Program-made: the position numbers and the translations under genes
The notes under the pieces: model-generated
What the model saw: only the letters and a program-made list of their open reading frames with translations
Databases searched by the model: none
Told to the model about the DNA's origin: nothing
Shown: in pieces, positions 1-64,000 of the stretch
Layout of the letters: each line of letters opens with the position of its first letter
Position numbering within the stretch: position 1 is the stretch's first letter
Source: Myoxocephalus aenaeus
Lineage: Eukaryota; Chordata; Actinopteri; Perciformes; Cottidae
Length of the DNA: 64,000 nucleotides
NCBI GenBank assembly: GCA_038501785.1
Contig: JBAMJR010000499.1
Span: 501,001 to 565,000 of the forward strand
Direction: 5' to 3'

Positions 1-379
1 TTCACGAGGTCCGCGCTGCCGCTTCAAAGCAATCGGGCGCTAATGGGGTCCGGGCCCTCGCTCAGAGGAGGACGCCCTGACTAACGCCTGCTGGGCTGAT
101 TACAGTTATTACAAGTGAGGAGACAACGTCTATTTGTGTCGGGGGCAGAGCGGCTTGTTGCTAGGCGGAAGAGCTGGAAACACAATGGACTGATATATTA
201 TTAGTTTATCATAACACTGTGTTTTTACACAATGAGATACAAAAAACCTCAGTAGGCCTGATGTGGATATAATACAATGAAATAATATAATGTAATAATA
301 TATAATAAAATGTAATAATTTATGTTATAAAGAAATAATATAACTATATACAGACTCGAAAGGAGTCAGCTGAGGTGTT

Positions 380-640
380 CAGCATCTAGTCAGGATGCCT
401 CCTGGACGCCTCCCATTAGAGGTTTTCCAGGCACGTCCAACTGGTAGGAGGCCCCGGGGAAGACCGAGGACACGCTGGAGGGATTATATCTCCCGGCTGG
501 CCTTGGAACGCCTCGGGGTCCCCCAGGATGAGCTGGAAAGTGTTGCGGGTGAGAGGGAAGCCTGGGTCGGCCTGCTGAACCTGCTGCCACCGAGACCCGA
601 CCCCGGATAAGTGGCTGATAATGGATGGATGGAAATAATA
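380..640 (+). mobile_element. LINE 3' end, truncated
   Basis: The plus strand reads as the C-terminal end of a non-LTR retrotransposon ORF (RRPRGRPRTRWRDYISRLAL, then ERLGVPQDELE and LLPPRPDPG). It ends at a stop near 608 and a short ATGG repeat tail. This C-terminal text and tail are common in teleost LINE copies. It is 5' truncated and dead. The family name is not assigned. Confidence 0.8.
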
Positions 641-920
641 TATAATGTAATATAGCATAATATAGTATTATATTATATTACCCGTCTCTCCTCACGCCGT
701 CCTCAAATCTGAATTAAAATTCTCTCCCTCTTTTTCCCCGATGTCTCTTTGTTTTTTGCCTTTGTTTGTTTGTTTGTTTGTTTACTTGTTTCCTTCCTTC
801 TGCCTCACCGAGCAGCGCACTCCTGGAAATACCTGCTCTCATCTGCAGGGGCTGTAATTTCTGTGTGAGCGTGATTGTAGCTGTTTGAGATGTGCAGCAA
901 TCAGGGAGCTGAACGATGAG

Positions 921-1027
<107 letters not shown>

Positions 1028-2024
1028 CTGGTATTTTTAGACAGCCGCCGTTTAATATCGTTGCTTGTGTGAGCGTGTGTGTGTGTGTGTGGAGTCGCAG
1101 CATATTTGTATATGTGCACGAGTGTGAAAGTCTTCCGCGCCTTGTTTTTTGCAGAAGTAGGGCGAGAGTATATTACCCACGATGCCGTGCGGTCCCCGCA
1201 GAGCTCAGCTGCACGACGCTTCACGCTTTACACAAAGTTAATGAAGGAAAGAAAAACAGCGACGGGGCATCATGTCGTCCACCGTCACATCAGACTGACT
1301 GCTTTTGTGAACTCTTCTCTTGTTCCGCATCAGACGGGCTCCTCGTCCTGTTGGAGGAACCTTTCTGGATTCTTATCTCGTACTTCCTGTTCTGTCTTCG
1401 CTGCACACACTTGTTCTGACCCGATGGACGCCGCCTCCTGACGAGGAGCCACGCGAAGGTTTGTGGGAGTTAAGAATTAAGAAGCAGGATTTCACCCAAT
1501 GAAGCTTCGAGTCCTACTTTTACACATCAGCAGCACTAAAGATGGAGCTGTAATGAGTCAGCTGCTTGTTGGGCGACTGCAACACCATTGAAGGTTAAGG
1601 AAATGTCCCCTAGTCATTGCACAGGCCCCGTGTTCTGCTTTCTAACTTTAAACTAATGGTTATTTACTTCGATTAAACTCTTGATTATAAAATGACAGAA
1701 TTGTTTATTCTATAAAATGACAGAAAACTGTGAAAATTACAGTTTTGTCTGACTAGCAGTAAAACAATGTTTTATTACATTATCCATTTCAGAAGCAGAA
1801 ACCAGTGAAGAATTCCCATTTTCCACCAATCAAAATAATAGTTGATTCATTTGATTAAAATCTATTCACGTCTCGGCTGATCGATTCATATTCACTAAAC
1901 ATGACGTACCAATTAAAATAATAAAAACATTATTATCTTCTTTAAAATATTGGTTTGTTGCCGACATGCAGAACCAAACCGGAGAGCCCTGAATCTGGTG
2001 AGAAGAAGACGTGAGGCCTCTCAC

Positions 2025-59195
<57,171 letters not shown>

Positions 59196-60945
59196 CTGGG
59201 AGGAGGACGAGAGCCGTGCGTGAAAACTTGTTCCTTCCAAAATGCAAAAAAAGAAAGAATGTGCGACGTTTAAAAAACACTGGCACGAAATAATCTGAGG
59301 TGTTAGCGGTCAGTTTTCTGCCAGCTAGTCAGCAGCGATGGCGGGAGGCCAGCGGAGTTAGCTGCTGCTACCTCTCGCCTGTTAGCCCGCTTGGCTGGAC
59401 GAGTCCAAACACAACACGTCGGGCAATATGGTCGCGAACAAAGCTGCCGAAAACACCAGAAGACTCTGAGCTGTTAACCTCTTAGCGTTCCTGTAAAAAT
59501 GGCCTAAAACGCCTATCCAGGTAAACCCAAAGTAAACTGGAAGCTGTACTTGAACTATTTGGAGTAACTGCATGGTCTTGGTCTCTTTTGAAAGGTAACA
59601 CTCTGAAGCTTTTTTCCCTCAATAGTCAGAATCACTTTAAGTGCTGCTGACACTGAGTTATATAAGTTTGAACACACTAAAGTATAAGGTTTTTATTTCC
59701 GCCTGAACATTTCTTTGTAAATAGATGCCTGTAGATGACTATAAATGGGACTTATGGACTGGAAAACACAATGAGACAATAGCATGAAGCCTTGTCTAGT
59801 CTAAGTAAAAAGCAGATATCAATCCCACAGAAAATGTATATTTCATACATGTTTTTCTAATGAAATGTCTAGGCGTTTTGCCATTTTGAGACCGCAAAGG
59901 ACCCAGTCTCTCCCACAACCAGAACCTCCTGATCGGTGTAGGAACACCGGGATCTGCCTGCTCCCGAAGGTCAGATTAAATCCCATTCACGCCCCAAAGA
60001 CGCTTCTCTTTCCTCAATGAGAACTCACCGAGGCTGGTTCCAGCTCTACGGATAGTTGGAGAGCAAAGGGAAGCTTGTTTTTGGCACGGAACAAAAGTCC
60101 CGCTCAGTTCCTGCACAGCGTGCGAATGACTCACATGAAAGTCTCCTCGCTGAGTCATCGGAACAAAAGAGGAACTGGGTCGAAGACAGACCTGGATCCT
60201 TGATAAAAAATGAATAAAAGTCTGTGTACATACAAGCAGGAGGTTCTAGGTCAACTATGGATATCCAATCAACAAGCCAACCGAGACAACTCGATATCTC
60301 CAATTAAGAGGGAGAACGTGTATTTTAAATGTTGGGGTGGACTGTCGCTTTAAATTCATTTGTTTTGAATACACAACAGTTTCTGGTATGATTTACACAT
60401 CATCTTCATAATTGAATTAACTCCATTAAAACCCAGTGATGGTCTGGTTTCCAGCTCCTAGCTGTATTCACTATTTCCTGTTGGAGAGTTTGTCGATCTA
60501 AGTATTCAACGTCTGAAGCACAAATCTATGAGATCAAGTGATGGAAAAAATGTATGTGTTTTAAATGCACTCTGGAAACAAACTCTAGTGCATCAAACTC
60601 TGGCGGCTGTCAGTGATTTCATAGCAGCAACATATCACAACAGACTCGTGACGCCGTGACAGAGACGCTTCATTGCTGACAACATTCCTGCAAATAGATC
60701 CTCCTGAATGCTGCACGACGTCCTTTAGTATTCAATCTGTGAACAAAAGCACTATTGTTCATCAACAATCAGCAGGTTTAAGGCCACGTTGCATTATTCA
60801 TATTGCAGCCATTGCTTTCAACTTTTATTCATGATGTTAATTCAACAAATCTACTTTATGTTTTGTGGATTTCACCAGATTCAAGGTTCTACCACGCTCT
60901 TGGTACGTTGTAGCAGAGCCGATGTGGAGAAAACGAGGAGGAGAG

Positions 60946-61010
<65 letters not shown>

Positions 61011-61151
61011 GTTGCTCTTGCATTGATCCGATGCAGAGATTTGTGGTGAAGGGGAAGCAAGCGGGTCCCGGGAAACCGCTTTGCACCCTCGCCGATGCCA
61101 TCAAATATTTATACTCACACTCGTCTGGAGCCGCTGAAATACAATTAGAGC

Positions 61152-61202
<51 letters not shown>

Positions 61203-61611
61203 CTGAGCAAGAGAAAGGGAGCTAAGCTGCACATGTCCCCTCCTAAATATTAAAGCTCCACTGATCAACGTTTCTTAAAGTAATGTGAGAGGCGTTGCAT
61301 CTGGTGACAAACCCCGAGAGGGAGATTCACACGCTCTTGAAGCTTCTTCTGGCTCATTGTTTTGGACTCGCAGTGCATCTTCGGTTTAAAAACACATCAA
61401 ACTCCTTCATCGGGAGATGTTGTCTCGGGTCTGTGTGTCGCTGACTTTTTTTTTTGCAGCGTTTTTGGCAGAAAATAGACCAGAAAGCGCAACAGATCGG
61501 TGCATTACAGGGGTCTCTATCCATTACATGTACGGGCCGAACTGTGTGAGGAATCTGGGGGGTCTCTGAGGGTCCAAGGGCCATTGATTGACATGTCAGA
61601 CCCCTGAAAAT
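59196..61611. other. Intron upstream of the first visible exon
   Basis: No domain I exon is found here; the expected domain I pore and S6 sequence is absent, so it lies beyond 64000. Includes (TG)n at 60948-61007 and 61153-61199. Confidence 0.65.
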
Positions 61612-62006
61612 CCTCAATAGACTTCTATACACCTAGAGGCAACTCCTCTGGTTGTATAGAAGTATATGCTTCATGTGTTAAAGCTGCATTCTCTCACCTG
61701 ACCACCAGGGGGCGACTCCTCTGGTTGTATAGAAGTCTATGCTTCATGTGTTAAAGCTGCATTCTCTCTCCTGACCACCAGGGGGCGACTCCTCTGGTTG
61801 TATAGAAGTCTATATAAATGACTCTACTTCTCTTGATGTATTCCCTCAGTAAACATTGTAAACATGAGTTTATGTCTCAATCTCTAGTTTCAAGTCTTCT
61901 TCAATACAGCATGATGTTCATTTAGTACATTATGGTCATTTAGAGTCAAACAGACCATAAAGCAGGGGACGCTTTAGGGGCGGGGCTTCAAGGTGATTGA
62001 CAGGTA
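61612..62006 (+). repeat. CTCF-like element, cluster 7 with tail
   Basis: A partial unit and two full units with intact gggggcg cores (near 61710 and 61783), then the complete tail to ggggcggggcttcaaggtga and gacaggta. The tail is nearly identical to 15725-15916. Confidence 0.93.
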
Positions 62007-62178
62007 GATATCTGATCTAGTGAGCTCTCCTTCCTTCTGCAGTGTCAAATCAAGCGGCTCATCACTCGCTCTTCCAGGGAAAGCCTCTCTGGTCTTCGCT
62101 GCTCTACATGACGGCAATCAGTGTACGACGAGTCTCCTCGTCTTCATCTCTTCTCTTCCATCTGTCTGTCCATCTGTC

Positions 62179-62179
62179 A

Positions 62180-62233
<54 letters not shown>
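62179..62233. repeat. (CT)n microsatellite
   Basis: About 27 CT units. Confidence 0.97.
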
Positions 62234-62238
<5 letters not shown>

Positions 62239-63910
62239 ATCTCTCCGTCTCTTCAACTCCACTGAATTCAACACTTAATCTTCCTGAGTGAACTCGCCAA
62301 AGCATCTCTCTCTGTGTCCTCCTGCCATCATCTTGCTCAGCGTCGTGCAAACACAATTAAAAAAAGCCTCGTCATCCGTCTGCCGCTGAGACGAGTCCAA
62401 GCGGGGGATTTTCCACAAACACAGCCTCCACTAAGTCGGCCCGCGAGACGAGCCTTGAAAGCCGACAGGACCCCGAACCGTCAACCGACCGCCGCAGGGC
62501 GCAGAGCGCCGCTCTGTTCGTCTGCTCCATACTTTGAAGCATTATTAATTATGACGTCTTCGTGTTGAGAGCCGGCGAGGATCTGCCTCCTCGTTTAGAA
62601 CACGTTCCCGGCTTTAGATCTGCTTTAGAAAGAGAGACTTCTGGGAACGCTTTTCTTTTCATTTCCCTGCAATTAAGTTGATTTTGATCCAGGATCTGAG
62701 GTTGCTTTTTTTTTCTTCTGTGCTTGCAGAAATGGATTATAATATTCAGAAGGATGTTTTAATTTGTGTAGGATTACCACTTACCAAAAGAATCCTTGTG
62801 CTTTTTCGTTAGCTGATAATGAGCCGTTCACGTCTACGTAGGAGGCGGGTCCGGCCTCACGGCGTCGGCCATGTTGCGCCGCCGTGTTTTTTTCTACGGT
62901 AGCCCAGAAGGGACAAACCAAACACCGGCTCCAGAGAGAGGCTTTCATGTTTTTACGTTAGCCGGAGGCCGGCGCGGTAACGTTAGCTTAAACTCTCAAA
63001 GGGAAGAGGGATTTCAGGCGGTTGCAATTTGCAACACACTGTGCCTTTAAAGAGTCTTTGCTTTTTAAACACAGACTTTTTTTAAGACATCTAATTGAGA
63101 AAATCTTTAAAAAAGACTTTGAGACAAAGGAACTAGAAGTGAAAAGTTGCTGACTCATGTTTTAGGACTCATTCCTGCTCTCTATTGATAAGTATTTAGA
63201 TCAAAGAACAGCATTGATGACGAACTAAATCTATGTCTTCCCTCTTTAAATAGATCTTGATATTTAATGCCGTCTAATATCTCAATGCACCATGTGAATA
63301 ACATGTGTGTAACAGTACTAAAGCGTTTTATTTTGAAAGGTTGGGGGGCAGAAAGCCATAATGTAAGACATGCTGTGAAGCGGGATGCTGTGATCAGAGC
63401 CCGTGTGAGCCCAGAGCCACGCTGAGGGGACGCGCTCTCATTAATACGTTTCATTAAAGATCAAAGAGGGAGACCAACATGTGGTCGCTTCCTCTCTGCC
63501 GCCCTCCAATCCTCTCTTGATTTCACGCCGACACGCCGGCCCCATCCACTCTCCCCCATCCTCCTCTTCATCACTCACCATCATCCTCCCCCCACGTCCT
63601 TCCATCCCTCTTCCCTCTATTTTCTCCTCAATTTCATCATCCTTTCTTTCCAGCTCTTACCCTCCAACAACTCCAACTCCACTCCATAGCCATTTCCTTG
63701 CCCCCTTTCCTCTTTCCACTCCTCCTCACTGATGTAATTCACATCTAAAGGCTTCCCTTCTGCCACAAATCGTTGTTGAAATGGAGCTTTTGATGCAGGA
63801 GATGATGTCCCAGAGCTAAAAGGTGTCCCTTTCCATGTTTGTGTGTCAATAAATCATTTTCTTGCAGGCGGAAACCTCCGATTCTGATAAGGAAAGCCAA
63901 TGTGTGATGT
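62234..63910. other. Intron stretch without gene
   Basis: Contains a pyrimidine-rich part (63490-63730); no exon or known element recognised. Confidence 0.55.
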
Positions 63911-64000
63911 CATAAAGCTGCATTATCGCTAGAGACCACCAGAGGGGCGACTCCTCTGGTTGTATAGAAGTATATGCTTCATGTGTTAAAGCTGCATTCT
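63911..64000 (+). repeat. CTCF-like 73-bp tandem cluster 8, cut by window end
   Basis: One diverged unit (accaccagaggggcgactcc, one extra a in the core) and the start of a second. Confidence 0.88.

Noticed and set aside
59196..64000. Search for the domain I pore and S1-S5 exons
   Set aside because: No frame with the domain I pore or S4 pattern is present, so this whole stretch was called intron.

Overview
The window is a piece of a vertebrate, almost certainly teleost fish, chromosome. It holds one recognisable protein gene, on the minus strand and cut at both window ends: cacna1i, the pore-forming alpha-1 subunit of the Cav3.3 low-voltage-activated (T-type) calcium channel. I placed 25 consecutive coding exons, running in transcript order from 59195 down to 2025. 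Each exon has AG/GT splice borders, the reading phases agree across all 24 internal introns, and the exons sum to 4224 nt (1408 codons). The coding part starts near the end of segment IS6, covers the I-II loop, domain II, the II-III loop, domain III, the short III-IV linker and domain IV, and stops early in the cytoplasmic C-terminal tail. The N-terminus and most of domain I lie beyond 64000; the rest of the C-terminus lies left of position 1. The selectivity residues seen are E (II), D (III) and D (IV), as expected for a T-type channel (EEDD). Paralogue choice rests on residues after IVS6 and in IIIS1 that match Cav3.3 better than Cav3.1 or Cav3.2, from memory of the family.

Region by region: 1-2024 is intron with a LINE 3' end and a long CA repeat. 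2025-17745 holds domain IV and the III-IV linker, with two large minisatellites (14-bp and 19-bp units) in the last complete intron. 21795-30931 holds domain III. 33017-40484 holds the II-III loop. 42586-49069 holds most of domain II. 49070-56944 is a 7.9-kb intron filled with CTAC/CTGT-type arrays. 56945-59195 holds the I-II loop and IIS1. 59196-64000 is intron.

The introns are unusually rich in tandem and interspersed repeats. Most notable are: (i) eight clusters of a 73-bp unit whose core closely matches the vertebrate CTCF consensus, present in both orientations; (ii) two exons (domain III pore, domain IV S3-S4), each sandwiched between a UG repeat upstream and a complementary CA repeat downstream in the pre-mRNA; (iii) a piggyBac-like MITE whose terminal repeat seems to have grown into a 1-kb minisatellite that fills an intron; (iv) an interspersed family that carries different tandem arrays at the same internal place; (v) a hAT element with a perfect 8-bp target duplication, plus a paralogous empty site in the same window. 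No rRNA, CRISPR or second protein gene was found, and no tRNA was noticed. The sense in which these repeats act on splicing or chromatin is inference; their sequence and position are directly visible.
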